Shown: one piece after another, positions 16,972 to 26,282 of the stretch
How positions within the stretch are numbered: position 1 is the first letter of the stretch
Layout of the letters: every line of letters starts with the position of its first letter
DNA from: Glycomyces tritici
GTDB taxonomy: Bacteria > Actinomycetota > Actinomycetes > Mycobacteriales > Micromonosporaceae
Length of the DNA stretch: 64,000 nt
Reading direction: 5' to 3'
Assembly (NCBI RefSeq): GCF_030403505.1
Contig: NZ_JAUEMJ010000012.1
Location: 1 to 64,000 of the forward strand
Translations under genes and position numbers: made by a program
Notes under the pieces: model-generated
What the model was told of the DNA's origin: nothing
What the model saw: the letters and a program-made list of their open reading frames with translations, nothing else
The model's database searches: none

Positions 16972-18156
16972 CTATGGTCGGTGTGAAGGCTCTGGTCGGT
17001 GAGCCGGAATGTGGTCTTGCGCCGGTGCTCGCCTGGTTGACGGCGGGGCGATGCGGATCGGTTGCCGCTTGGGACCCCAGTCTCCCGCCGGTCCGTCGAA
17101 AACTCCGGGAACGTTCGCGCCGCAACCGCCGCACTGTCCGCTATCCGACACTGCATACCGGTCAATTCGGTACCAATCACGCACGATGAGGGCTTGGCCA
17201 CAACTGGAGCAGCTCGTGGTCTGGCCTTCGGGGTCGTGCACGTTGCCGGTGTAGACGTGCCGCAGGCCCGCTTCACGGGCGATCCGCCTGGCCCGGCGGA
17301 GTGTCGCGACCGGGGTCGGCGGCACGTCCCGCATCTTGAAGTCCGGGTGGAACGCGGTGAAGTGGAGCGGCACATCAGGTCCGAGGTGGTCGTGGATCCA
17401 CGCGCATTCGGCGGCGATCTCCGCGTCGGAGTCGTTGTGCCCGGGAATGAGCAGTGTGGTGATCTCGGTCCACACGTCGGTCTCGTGCACCAGGTATTCG
17501 AGTGTGTCGAGGACGGTCCTCAGTGAAGCGAATGCGATCTTGCGGTAGAACTCCTCGGTGAACGCCTTGAGGTCGATGTTCGCGGCGTCCATGTGCGCGT
17601 AGAGCTCTCGCCGCGCTTCCGGTCTGATGTACCCCGCCGACACCGCCACCGCTTTGAGCCCGGCCTCGCGGGCCGCGTCCGCGCAATCCGCAGCGTATTC
17701 GAGGAACACCGTAGGGTCATTGTAGGTGAACGCGATCGACCTGCAGCCCAGGCGCTTCGCAGTGGTGGCGAGGGTCTCGGGCTCGGCCTCCGAAGTGAGC
17801 GTGTCGATCTCGCGGGACTTGGAGATGTCCCAGTTCTGGCAGAACCGGCAGGCCAGGTTGCATCCGGCGGTGCCGAAGGAGAGCACGGGCGTGCCGGGCA
17901 GGAAGTGGTTGAGGGGCTTCTTCTCGATCGGATCGATGCAGAACCCGGAGGAGCGCCCGTACGAGGTCAGCACGATCTGGTCGCCGCGGCGGGCCCGCAC
18001 GAAGCACAGGCCGCGCTGGCCCTCGCGCAGGCGGCAGGCGCGGGGGCAGACGGTGCACTCGAGGCGCCCGTCGTCCAGGACGCGATGGAAACCGGTGCCG
18101 ACGGTGAACTCGTCGGCCCCTTCGGTCCGTGGCCTACGGGGAGTGAGGGTGGCCAT
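16972..18156 (-). CDS. amrS: AmmeMemoRadiSam system radical SAM enzyme
   Basis: Radical S-adenosylmethionine enzyme related to pyruvate-formate-lyase activase. The cluster motif CNLACRFC (Cx3Cx2C) lies near residue 98 in GTAGCNLACRFCQNWDISK. An N-terminal CTVCPRACRL Cys pair and C-terminal CSSCGQ and CGGCG pairs suggest additional metal sites. The start chosen is the ATG at 18156, because a TACCGT -10 box ends 7 nt before it and the family opens with a short leader before the CPRAC motif. It is the first gene of the amrS-amrB pair. The substrate is unknown for the family; a protein or small-molecule radical modification is the usual guess. Confidence 0.92.
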   Translation of the reverse strand: MATLTPRRPRTEGADEFTVGTGFHRVLDDGRLECTVCPRACRLREGQRGLCFVRARRGDQIVLTSYGRSSGFCIDPIEKKPLNHFLPGTPVLSFGTAGCNLACRFCQNWDISKSREIDTLTSEAEPETLATTAKRLGCRSIAFTYNDPTVFLEYAADCADAAREAGLKAVAVSAGYIRPEARRELYAHMDAANIDLKAFTEEFYRKIAFASLRTVLDTLEYLVHETDVWTEITTLLIPGHNDSDAEIAAECAWIHDHLGPDVPLHFTAFHPDFKMRDVPPTPVATLRRARRIAREAGLRHVYTGNVHDPEGQTTSCSSCGQALIVRDWYRIDRYAVSDSGQCGGCGANVPGVFDGPAGDWGPKRQPIRIAPPSTRRAPAQDHIPAHRPEPSHRP

Positions 18157-18163
18157 ACTCACT

Positions 18164-18169
18164 ACGGTA
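18164..18169 (-). promoter_or_regulatory. -10 box for leaderless amrS mRNA
   Basis: TACCGT on the minus strand ends 7 nt before the ATG at 18156. Confidence 0.45.
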
Positions 18170-18224
18170 GCGCCCGCTCCGTTGCCGTTGCGTTTCGGCA
18201 TGGACGCGAGCGGTTTGCAAGCGA

Positions 18225-18262
18225 AAGGGGCCGCCCCGAGCACTGGATGCTCGGCGCGACCC
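18225..18262 (-). terminator. Second hairpin downstream of msiK
   Basis: Core stem CCGAGCA / TGCTCGG with CTGGA loop (18236-18254), extended by flanking GGGG and CCCC. Together with the hairpin at 18281-18298 it forms a tandem terminator in front of the amrS promoter. Confidence 0.5.
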
Positions 18263-18280
18263 CTACCGGTCTCGACCATT

Positions 18281-18298
18281 CGGGCCGCACGCGGCCCG
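18281..18298 (-). terminator. Hairpin directly behind msiK
   Basis: Perfect 8-bp inverted repeat CGGGCCGC / GCGGCCCG separated by 2 nt, 7 nt after the msiK stop codon. Confidence 0.5.
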
Positions 18299-18304
18299 GA
18301 GGTA

Positions 18305-19399
<1,095 letters not shown>

Positions 19400-19625
19400 G
19401 ATTATGGTCCCTTTCACTGGCAGGCACGTGCCAGACGATCCGTAGTAAAAGGCGGCTTTTCATCACAGACGGGACCTCGCCGGAGCGGCGCGACCCTGCG
19501 CTGCGATCACGACCGCGTGATGCGCAGCACCGTGCGGTCGTGAGCTGAGCCTAGCCGCGGGGGAATGCCTTTGCCAAGTCGGTGCCGAACGTTTGTCCGG
19601 TTTACCGTGAAGGTTTACCGAAACG
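19400..19625. other. msiK upstream region
   Basis: About 225 bp between the msiK start and the DinB-like gene stop. It holds the msiK promoter region, but I could not fix a specific operator. No coding frame was found. Confidence 0.4.
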
Positions 19626-20372
19626 TTATTCCACCCGCATGGCCTGCAGGAGCCGCTCGTCACCGGCCACGTCGCAGATCCCGAACGGCAGCCGGCCCCA
19701 CAGCGCGAGGGCGATGTCCGAGGCCGAGCCCGCCGCGCGGGCCTGCAGTTCCGTGCGCGAATCGGGCTGCTCGAGCAGTGCGACCCGGCCGTCGCGCAGG
19801 CGCACGAACCAGGTCGCGTCCGCGTCCTGCGCGAACAGCTGCACCAGGCCCGCGGCCTCGGGGTGGGCCCCGCGGCGGGCGCCCACCGGGAGAAACGCTT
19901 CGAACACCTCGCTGATCGCCTCGGCCGCGAGCGCCACCGGGACGGGCGCGGTCGCCCCCACGGCCATCTGCACGTCCCAGCGGGCCAGGCCCGTGGCGAC
20001 GGCGACGCGCCGGTGCCAGAACTCGGCCCGCCACTCCACCGGCGCCCACGTCCACGCCGGCGAGTCGGCGCCGCGCGCCTCGATCGCGTCGAGCACGGCC
20101 GCCAGCGCCTGGTCGTAGACGTCGAGCACGGCGGTGCCCTGCGCGGTCACGGGTGGGGGCTGCGGGAGGTCCTGGTCGGCCGTGGGGCGGGTGCAGAGGG
20201 CCTCGACGGCCCAGCGGTACTCGCGGGCGAGTTCGAGGAGGATGCCCGCGACGGTGGAGTCGGGGCGGGAGGGGGCGACGCGGTCGAGGGCCTCGGGCCC
20301 GCACGCCGAGCGCAGGCCTGCGGCCTCGGTCTTCAACTCGGTGAGGTAGTCGGTGATGCGCAGCTTAGCCAT
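19626..20372 (-). CDS. Maleylpyruvate-isomerase/DinB-like family protein
   Basis: Cytoplasmic protein of the mycothiol-dependent maleylpyruvate isomerase superfamily (248 residues). It has the helical N-terminal half of that fold, including WRAEFWHRRVAVATGLARWD (about residues 122-141) where members usually carry a metal-binding HxxxHRxD pattern. Here the second His is replaced (GLARWD), so the metal site looks incomplete and a catalytic role is doubtful. The C-terminal half (about 150-248) resembles the MDMPI C-terminal domain. The start ATG has GAGGAA about 10 nt upstream. It is divergent from murB. A role with mycothiol is inferred from family membership only. Confidence 0.7.
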   Translation of the reverse strand: MAKLRITDYLTELKTEAAGLRSACGPEALDRVAPSRPDSTVAGILLELAREYRWAVEALCTRPTADQDLPQPPPVTAQGTAVLDVYDQALAAVLDAIEARGADSPAWTWAPVEWRAEFWHRRVAVATGLARWDVQMAVGATAPVPVALAAEAISEVFEAFLPVGARRGAHPEAAGLVQLFAQDADATWFVRLRDGRVALLEQPDSRTELQARAAGSASDIALALWGRLPFGICDVAGDERLLQAMRVE

Positions 20373-20406
20373 GGTGACCGCCGTTCCTCGTAGCCTGCGT
20401 AAAGCT

Positions 20407-20412
20407 TAGGCT
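20407..20412 (+). promoter_or_regulatory. -10 box for leaderless murB mRNA
   Basis: TAGGCT ends 7 nt before the murB GTG, with no Shine-Dalgarno between. Confidence 0.5.
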
Positions 20413-20419
20413 TTCCGGT

Positions 20420-21475
20420 GTGACACACGCCAGCCCAACGTCGAGCGAGCAGGCTCCGAACGGCCCGGTCCCGGGCAGGTCCCTCAGCGAGTACACGACG
20501 CTGAGGATAGGAGGTCCGGCCCGCGAAGTGATCGAGACGCGCCACTGGTCGGAGGCGGTCGCGGCGATCCGCGGGGCGTCCGGTCGGACGCTGGTGCTCG
20601 GGGGCGGCTCGAACGTCGTCGTCGGGGACGGGGGGTTCGACGGGACGGTGGTGCTGCTGCGCGGCGAGGGCATCGAGGAGGTCGGGCCCGAGCGGTTCCG
20701 GGTCCAGGCCGGTCATGTGTGGGACGAGTTCGTCGCCTGGACGGTGCGCAACGGCTCCTCCGGTGTCGAGTGCCTGAGCGGCATCCCCGGTTCGACCGGG
20801 GCGACGCCGATCCAGAACGTGGGCGCGTACGGCCAGGAGGTCGCGCAGACCATTGCGGCGGTGAAGGTGTGGGACCGGGAGGCGGACGAGGTCCGCGACT
20901 GGTCGCCGGCCGAGTGCGGGTTCGCGTACCGCCGCAGCGTGTTCAAGCACTCGGACCGGTACCTGGTGCTGAGTGTGGACTTCCAGCTCACCGGGGGCGG
21001 CGAGTCGGAGCCGGTCGCGTACGCGGAGCTGGCGAAGCGGCTCGAGGTCGAGGTGGGCGACCGGGCGCCGGTGCATTCCGTGCGGGAGGCGGTCCTGGAG
21101 CTGCGCCGGGGCAAGGGCATGGTCCTCGACGAGGCCGATCATGACACGTGGAGTGCGGGTTCGTTCTTCACGAACCCGGTCGTCGGCGCGGCGGACCTGC
21201 ACCAGGTGGCCGAGCGGGCGGGGGGCGAGCCGCCGCACTGGCCTGCGGGCGAAGGGGCCGTGAAGGTCTCGGCCGCGTGGCTCATCGGGGCGGCGGGGTT
21301 CGCGAAGGGCTACCGGCGGGGGAACGTGAGCCTCTCGACGAAGCACACGCTGGCGTTGACGAACCGGGGCGGCGCCACTGCGGCCGAGCTGCTCGCGCTC
21401 GCGGACGAGGTGGCGGACAAGGTGGAAGCGGACTTCGGCGTCCGCCTCCACCCCGAGCCGGTGATGGTGCTTTAG
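20420..21475 (+). CDS. murB: UDP-N-acetylenolpyruvoylglucosamine reductase
   Basis: FAD-dependent reductase that makes UDP-N-acetylmuramate, the second committed step of peptidoglycan synthesis. The 351 residues fit type I MurB: LSEYTTLRIGGPA at the start, the FAD-binding VLGGGSNVVV, CLSGIPGSTGATPIQNVGAYGQE, the Tyr/Arg segment FAYRRSVFK, the catalytic Ser in WSAGSFFTNPVV, and AAWLIGAAGFAKG. The GTG start is supported by the close -10 box. The 3' end overlaps the convergent MMPL gene by 4 bp. Confidence 0.96.
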   Translation: MTHASPTSSEQAPNGPVPGRSLSEYTTLRIGGPAREVIETRHWSEAVAAIRGASGRTLVLGGGSNVVVGDGGFDGTVVLLRGEGIEEVGPERFRVQAGHVWDEFVAWTVRNGSSGVECLSGIPGSTGATPIQNVGAYGQEVAQTIAAVKVWDREADEVRDWSPAECGFAYRRSVFKHSDRYLVLSVDFQLTGGGESEPVAYAELAKRLEVEVGDRAPVHSVREAVLELRRGKGMVLDEADHDTWSAGSFFTNPVVGAADLHQVAERAGGEPPHWPAGEGAVKVSAAWLIGAAGFAKGYRRGNVSLSTKHTLALTNRGGATAAELLALADEVADKVEADFGVRLHPEPVMVL

Positions 21476-23613
21476 CCCTCGCGCAGTCCGATGCGGTCGT
21501 GGAGGCGGCGCAGCGGCGCCGGGGCCCACCAGTTCCATCTTCCGGTGAGCCGCATGAGGGCGGGCAGGAGCACGCCGCGGATCACGGTGGCGTCCACGAT
21601 GACCGCCAGGGCCATGCCGAGGCCGAGCATCTGCAGGAAGACGACGTCGCCGGTCGCGTAGACCGCGAAGGAGAACGCCAGGACGGCCGCGGCGGCGGTG
21701 ACGAGCGGCGCGGACCGCTGCAGGCCGGCGGCGATCGAGCCGGTCCGGTCCCCGGTGCGGTCGTGCTCCTCTTTGATGCGCGCGAGCATGAACACCTCGT
21801 AGTCCATGGAGAGTCCGTAGGCGATGCAGAACATGAGGATCGGGATGCTCGGCTCGAACGAGCCCTGCGGTGTGAAACCGATGAGGCCCGAGAGATGCCC
21901 GTCCTGGAAGACCCACACGAGGGCCCCGAACATGACCGCGAGTGAGAGTCCGTTGAGGAGTGTGGCCTTGAGCGGGGCGATCACGCTGCCGGTCATGAGG
22001 AACAGGATCACGACGGTGATGAGGACGATGAGGCCGAGCACGAGCGGGAGCCGGTCGAGCAGGGCGTCGCGGAAGTCCGCGAGGTCGGCCGGGTAGCCGG
22101 ACACGGCAACCGTGAACCCGGGCTCGACGGCGCGGACGTCGCCGACGAGGGCGTAGGGGTCGGCGCGCATCGCGTCCGCCGCGGGGACCGCCGAAAGCCA
22201 TGTGGCGCCGCCCGAGTGCGCGAACCGCTCGGTGTCGCCGGGGGCGACCGCGACGCCGTCCACGTACCGTCCGGCGCTCGAGTCGACCTGGGCGATGCCC
22301 TCCACTGTCGACAGTTCGGCGGCGTAGGCGCCGAGCGCTTCCGGTTCGGCCCCTTCGATGAGGATCTGGAACGCGTCCGACTCCTCGGCGGCGAAGCCTG
22401 CGGTGATCTGGTCGGTGACCACGCGGCTCGCGGCGTCCTCCGGGAGCGCCCGCTCGTCGGGGACGCCGAAGCGCACCCCCAGGATCGGCGACGCCAGCGT
22501 CAGCACGAGGACCAGTGCCGCAGTGCCCCAGATGAACGGGCGGCGCGTGACCGCCGTCGCGAGCGTGAACCACCGGCCCTCCTCGACCGGCCGCACCGGG
22601 CGCGTGCGCGTCACCCGGGGGCCCCAGACCGCCAGGGCCGCAGGGAGGACGACGACGGCGCCGACGAGCGCGGCGAGCGGCACGATGATCCCCGCGTACC
22701 CGAAGGACCGCAGGAACGGGAACGGCATGAGCAGCAGCACGGAGAGGCTCGCGGCCACGGTGACGGCGCTGAACACGACGGTGCGGCCGGCGGTGGCGAC
22801 CGTGCGGGCGACGGCCTCCGCGCGGTGGTGGAGCGCCGACTCCTCCCGGAAGCGGTTGACGATGAACAGGCAGTAGTCCACGGCCAGGCCCAGGCTCATG
22901 ACCAGGATGAGGTTCGCGGCGAACGTCGAGACCTCGGTCATCGCCGCGACGGCGCGCATGGCGGCCAAGGAGAGTGCGAGCGCGAAGACGCCGGTCCCGA
23001 GGGTGAGGAGGGCCGCGACCGGACGCCGGTAGAGCACGATGAGCAGCACCAGCATCCCCGGGAGGACGATCATCTCGGCGAGCACGAAGTCCTCGCGGGC
23101 CAGCTGCGCGGCCTCGCGGAACAGCTCGTCGGAGCCGCCGACGGCCACCGTGAGCGCGCCGCCGTCCCGGGCGAACTCGGCCTTCAGGTCCGGCAGCAGC
23201 TCCTCGCGCACGAAGGTGACGTCGCCGGGGAGGTAGGCGGTGACGAGCGCCTGCGAGCCGTCCTCGGAGCGGAGCGCGGGTGAGCCGGCGTCCCAGTAGG
23301 AGTCGACGGCTCCGGTGCCCTCGGCGGCGGCCAGCTCGGCGGCGAGCGCGGTGCCCGCCGCTTTGCTTGCGGCGGAGTCCACGTCGCCGTCGGCGGCCGT
23401 GACGAGCAGCAGGAAGTTGGCGCTGCCGATGCCGAAGCGACGGTCGAGTTCGTCGCCGGTGACGATCGATTCGGAGCCGGGCGCCTCGAAGCGGGAGAGG
23501 ACGAGCGCGTTCATGGTGCCGGAGCCGATGAAGGCGCTGGCGAGGAAGGCGAGGAGGGCGGCGAGGAGCAGGATGCGTCTGCGGCGCACGGTGAATCGAC
23601 CAAGGCGGTGCAT
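21472..23613 (-). CDS. MMPL-family (RND-like) membrane exporter
   Basis: Predicted proton-driven exporter of lipids or hydrophobic compounds, 713 residues. It has the duplicated MMPL layout: one membrane segment then a large extracytoplasmic domain, five segments, and then the same again. The Asp-Tyr pairs used for proton coupling are in SLGLAVDYCLFIVNRF (first half) and IAYGLSMDYEVFMLARI (second half). It is divergent from a TetR regulator with two palindromic operators between them, so it is very probably the repressor's target. The cargo cannot be read from sequence; it may be a drug, a fatty acid or a cell-envelope lipid. Confidence 0.92.
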   Translation of the reverse strand: MHRLGRFTVRRRRILLLAALLAFLASAFIGSGTMNALVLSRFEAPGSESIVTGDELDRRFGIGSANFLLLVTAADGDVDSAASKAAGTALAAELAAAEGTGAVDSYWDAGSPALRSEDGSQALVTAYLPGDVTFVREELLPDLKAEFARDGGALTVAVGGSDELFREAAQLAREDFVLAEMIVLPGMLVLLIVLYRRPVAALLTLGTGVFALALSLAAMRAVAAMTEVSTFAANLILVMSLGLAVDYCLFIVNRFREESALHHRAEAVARTVATAGRTVVFSAVTVAASLSVLLLMPFPFLRSFGYAGIIVPLAALVGAVVVLPAALAVWGPRVTRTRPVRPVEEGRWFTLATAVTRRPFIWGTAALVLVLTLASPILGVRFGVPDERALPEDAASRVVTDQITAGFAAEESDAFQILIEGAEPEALGAYAAELSTVEGIAQVDSSAGRYVDGVAVAPGDTERFAHSGGATWLSAVPAADAMRADPYALVGDVRAVEPGFTVAVSGYPADLADFRDALLDRLPLVLGLIVLITVVILFLMTGSVIAPLKATLLNGLSLAVMFGALVWVFQDGHLSGLIGFTPQGSFEPSIPILMFCIAYGLSMDYEVFMLARIKEEHDRTGDRTGSIAAGLQRSAPLVTAAAAVLAFSFAVYATGDVVFLQMLGLGMALAVIVDATVIRGVLLPALMRLTGRWNWWAPAPLRRLHDRIGLREG

Positions 23614-23641
23614 GGGGTCTCCGACTGGCTAGACTTGAGAA

Positions 23642-23684
23642 TGCGAGTGAGCGCTCGCAATAAAAATACGAGCGATCGCTCGCA
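23642..23684. promoter_or_regulatory. Two TetR-type operators
   Basis: Two 18-bp palindromes, TGCGAGTGAGCGCTCGCA (23642-23659) and TACGAGCGATCGCTCGCA (23667-23684), have starts 25 bp apart in the MMPL/TetR intergenic gap. The shared half-site CGAGCG/CGCTCG suggests two repressor dimers controlling both genes. Confidence 0.8.
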
Positions 23685-23706
23685 ATTACAAGCCCGAGGG
23701 GGACGC

Positions 23707-24588
23707 GTGCCCGACGACACAGCCAAGCCGGAGCGGAAACGCCAGGCCAGAGGCGAGAAGCGCATCGAGGAACTGCTCGACGCCGCCGCCGCGGTCTTCG
23801 CCGAGCGCGGCTACAAAGCGGCCGGCACCAACGAGATCGCCCGGCGCGCGGGCGCCTCCCCCGGCACGCTGTACCAGTTCTTCGAGAACAAGGAGGCCAT
23901 CGCCGAGGCCCTCATGGCGCGGTACGTGGCGCGCCTGCGGGCGGCCCACGGCGAGGCCTTCGACCCGGCCGTGGCCGAACTGCCCCTGCCGGAGATGCTC
24001 GACCGCATCATCGACCCGGTGGTGGCCTTCGACCGCGCCAACCCGGGCTTCTACGCCCTGCTGGCGGACCCCCACCTCTCCCCGGAACTGGCGAGCGCGA
24101 AGAAGCCCGCCCAGAAGATCATGTTCCAGCGCCTCGACCAGATCCTGGAGCGGCGGGCCCCCGGCCTCCCGGCAGAGCAGCGAACCCGCACAGCGGAAGT
24201 CGCGGTCCACCTCTTCAGAGGTCTGCTCCCCCTCATCATGAGCGCGGCAGAGGAGGACCTGCCCACCCTCGTCGCCGATACCAAGGGCGTACTCCGCGAT
24301 TACCTGTCATCCCGCATCGGGACCTACCCGCGACGAACGACTCGCACACCGGCCGAGGAGGAACGAGCGCGGGCCGCGCGGGCGAACCTCCGCCGCACGG
24401 CGGATGAAGGCCTGTTCGATTTCGACCGAGCGGTCGACCTCGACAAGTCGGTCGACGACGGACTACTGCGCTACGCGATGGAGGTCCTGGACGTCGACTC
24501 CCGGACCGACGCGATCACCCGATCGCTTCACGAGGCCGTCGAGGCGCGCGAAGCCGAGCCGTACCGCGTCACGGACAAGGAGGAGTGA
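23707..24588 (+). CDS. TetR-family regulator with C-terminal VapB-like extension
   Basis: Repressor likely controlling the divergent MMPL exporter and itself. The GTG start follows a GAGGGGG ribosome site. Residues 1-207 are a normal TetR protein: HTH around AGTNEIARRAGASPGTLYQFF, then a helical ligand-binding domain ending near LRDYLSSRIGTY. The chain does not stop there but runs on for about 85 residues to 293. The extra part contains RAVDLDKSVDDGLLRYAMEV and VDSRTDAITRSLHEAVEARE, which resemble the body of type II VapB antitoxins (a short beta strand, then DDxLLxxAMxxL and a KTKxETVNxAL-like helix). No matching toxin follows on this strand; the next gene is convergent and overlaps the last 20 bp. 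The TetR call is firm and the VapB likeness is by eye. Confidence 0.85.
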   Translation: MPDDTAKPERKRQARGEKRIEELLDAAAAVFAERGYKAAGTNEIARRAGASPGTLYQFFENKEAIAEALMARYVARLRAAHGEAFDPAVAELPLPEMLDRIIDPVVAFDRANPGFYALLADPHLSPELASAKKPAQKIMFQRLDQILERRAPGLPAEQRTRTAEVAVHLFRGLLPLIMSAAEEDLPTLVADTKGVLRDYLSSRIGTYPRRTTRTPAEEERARAARANLRRTADEGLFDFDRAVDLDKSVDDGLLRYAMEVLDVDSRTDAITRSLHEAVEAREAEPYRVTDKEE

Positions 24589-24982
24589 GGAACTTGCAGC
24601 GGGGTCCGTTGCTGCGTGTCAACTTGAGGTCAGTGGTCAGCAGCGGAGCCCGTCGCCATTCGGCGACAGCGATATAAGAGGCGTCGTATGCGGTCACGCT
24701 GCCGCGCAGTTCCCAGATTCGACTCGCCAGAACCGCGAACGGTTCGCAGTGCACCGGCAGGGCCTGCAGGTCGCGGTAGGCGAGAGCGGCCGCCGTCTCA
24801 TCGATGGTTCCCTTGCGCGCTTCGCGCCGGAGGATGTCCGCCGTCTCGTAGTGCAGCATTTCCGGCGCGAAGAGCCGCTTGCCCCGCATGTGGCCGACCG
24901 CCCATTCACTGATCGGCCCAGGCTCGATGAGCACCGCGGCGACCGCTGACGCGTCGACGACCAGCCCGTCTCCATCGGTCAT
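24569..24982 (-). CDS. vapC: PIN-domain ribonuclease toxin (VapC/FitB type)
   Basis: Probable toxin of a type II toxin-antitoxin pair, 137 residues. The PIN acidic set is complete: LVVDASAVAA (Asp, about residue 10), LHYETADILRREA (Glu), TAYDASYIAVAE (Asp, about 99) and LLTTDLKL (Asp). Such proteins cleave RNA with Mg2+. Its ATG overlaps the antitoxin stop by 4 nt. Its 3' end overlaps the end of the convergent TetR-VapB-like gene by 20 bp. Confidence 0.9.
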   Translation of the reverse strand: MTDGDGLVVDASAVAAVLIEPGPISEWAVGHMRGKRLFAPEMLHYETADILRREARKGTIDETAAALAYRDLQALPVHCEPFAVLASRIWELRGSVTAYDASYIAVAEWRRAPLLTTDLKLTRSNGPRCKFLTPPCP

Positions 24983-25233
24983 CGGCGATCTGCGTCCCGC
25001 GATTCGAGGATGTCTTCGATGGTGACGGTCGAACCCGAAGCGTGTACCCGCGCGCGTGCACGTTCGAGAACCACATCAAGGGGCGGATGCGACACCGTGG
25101 ACTCGATCAAGGTGAGCATGTACTCCTGCAACGACTGCCGCTGGCGGGCCGCCCGAGCAGCCAGTTCGTCCCGCCATTCGACCGGCACATGCCGGATCGT
25201 CACGCTGGTTTCGATCGCATCCGCTTTAGCCAT
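24979..25233 (-). CDS. vapB: Antitoxin of the VapBC/FitAB pair (ribbon-helix-helix type)
   Basis: Small DNA-binding antitoxin (84 residues) for the PIN toxin. The N-terminal ETSVTIRHVPVEWRDELAAR followed by RQSLQEYMLTLI fits an RHH domain of the FitA/VapB class; the rest (LERARARVHASGSTVTIEDI) would wrap the toxin. The ATG at 25233 is chosen because a perfect TATAAT lies 6 nt before it. A longer reading (start 25272) would cross that promoter. The TGCA-flanked sequence around the -10 is a possible autoregulatory operator. Confidence 0.85.
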   Translation of the reverse strand: MAKADAIETSVTIRHVPVEWRDELAARAARQRQSLQEYMLTLIESTVSHPPLDVVLERARARVHASGSTVTIEDILESRDADRR

Positions 25234-25239
25234 GCTTGC

Positions 25240-25245
25240 ATTATA
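25240..25245 (-). promoter_or_regulatory. Perfect TATAAT -10 box for leaderless vapBC mRNA
   Basis: TATAAT on the minus strand ends 6 nt before the vapB ATG. A perfect -10 box is striking in such GC-rich DNA. Confidence 0.65.
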
Positions 25246-25273
25246 GCTGCACTGGATGCGAAATGACTTCATC

Positions 25274-26260
25274 CTAACGGAGCAAGGCCGCCGCTTCCAT
25301 TGCCGCGTAGGTCGCGATGACGCCGGCGCCCGCGCGCTTGATGCTCGTCAAGGACTCCAGGATCGCCGCGTCGCGGTCGATCCAGCCGCGCTCGGACGCC
25401 GCCACGATCTGGGCGTACTCACCGCTGATGTGGTAGGCCGCAACGGGAACCGGGCTCCGCTCGGCCGCGGCCTTCACGATGTCGAGGTACGGCAGCGCCG
25501 GCTTGACCATCACGATGTCCGCGCCCTGCTGGATGTCGAGATCGATCTCGTGCAGCGCCTCGGTCACGTTCGCGTTGTCCTGCTGGTACGTGCGGCGGTC
25601 CCCCTGCAGCTGCGACTCGACCGCGTCCCGGAACGGGCCGTAGAACGCGCTCGCGTACTTCGCCGCGTAGGCCAGCAAGCCCGTGTCGGTGTGGCCCGCT
25701 TCGTCAAGGGCCGCACGGACGTAGCCGATCTGGCCGTCCATCATCCCCGAGGCGCCGAGCAGGTCCGCGCCCGCTTCGGCCAGGGACACGCCCATCTCGG
25801 CGTACCGCACCAGCGAAGCGTCGTTGTCCACAGTGCCGTCCGGGCGGAGCACGCCGCAGTGGCCGTGGTCGGTGAACTCGTCCAGGCACAGGTCCGGGAT
25901 GACCACGAGGTCGTCGCCGACCTCCTCGCGGATCGCCCGCGTCACGACGTTCAGGATCCCGTTCGGATCGGTTGCGGCCGAACCGATCGCGTCACGCACC
26001 GCCGGGATGCCGAAGGGCATGAGCCCGCCGAGCCCGGCCCGAGCGGCCTCGACCGCGAGCTTGCGCACCGAGTCCACCGAATGCTGGAACACCCCGGGCA
26101 TCGACGCGATCTCGACGGGCTCGTTCAAGCCCTCCTTGACGAACACCGGCAGCACCAGGTCCGACGGATGCACGCGCGTCTCGGCCACGAGACGGCGAAG
26201 GGCCGCAGTGCGTCGCAGCCTCCGAGGGCGGATGACCGGGAACTCGGGACTGTTCGGCAC
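25274..26260 (-). CDS. hemB: Delta-aminolevulinic acid dehydratase (porphobilinogen synthase)
   Basis: Joins two 5-aminolevulinates into porphobilinogen, the second step of haem and corrin synthesis from ALA. About 328 residues with the family hallmarks: active-site Lys segments ([25 protein letters not shown]) and the metal loop [16 protein letters not shown]. That loop has Cys-Asp-Cys instead of three Cys, so it is a mixed version between the zinc and the Asp-rich types. The GTG at 26260 is preferred because AAAGGAAG lies at correct spacing; a GTG at 26269 is in frame but too close to that site. It is the last gene of the hem operon, 22 nt after cobA-hemD. Confidence 0.95.
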   Translation of the reverse strand: MPNSPEFPVIRPRRLRRTAALRRLVAETRVHPSDLVLPVFVKEGLNEPVEIASMPGVFQHSVDSVRKLAVEAARAGLGGLMPFGIPAVRDAIGSAATDPNGILNVVTRAIREEVGDDLVVIPDLCLDEFTDHGHCGVLRPDGTVDNDASLVRYAEMGVSLAEAGADLLGASGMMDGQIGYVRAALDEAGHTDTGLLAYAAKYASAFYGPFRDAVESQLQGDRRTYQQDNANVTEALHEIDLDIQQGADIVMVKPALPYLDIVKAAAERSPVPVAAYHISGEYAQIVAASERGWIDRDAAILESLTSIKRAGAGVIATYAAMEAAALLR

Positions 26261-26282
26261 TGCGACCACTTCCTTTGCGTTG

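Noticed and set aside
16142..17134. Longer amrB reading starting at 17134
   Set aside because: It overlaps amrS by over 160 bp and adds a sequence with no similarity to the family. The ATG at 16948 has a ribosome site and gives the normal length.
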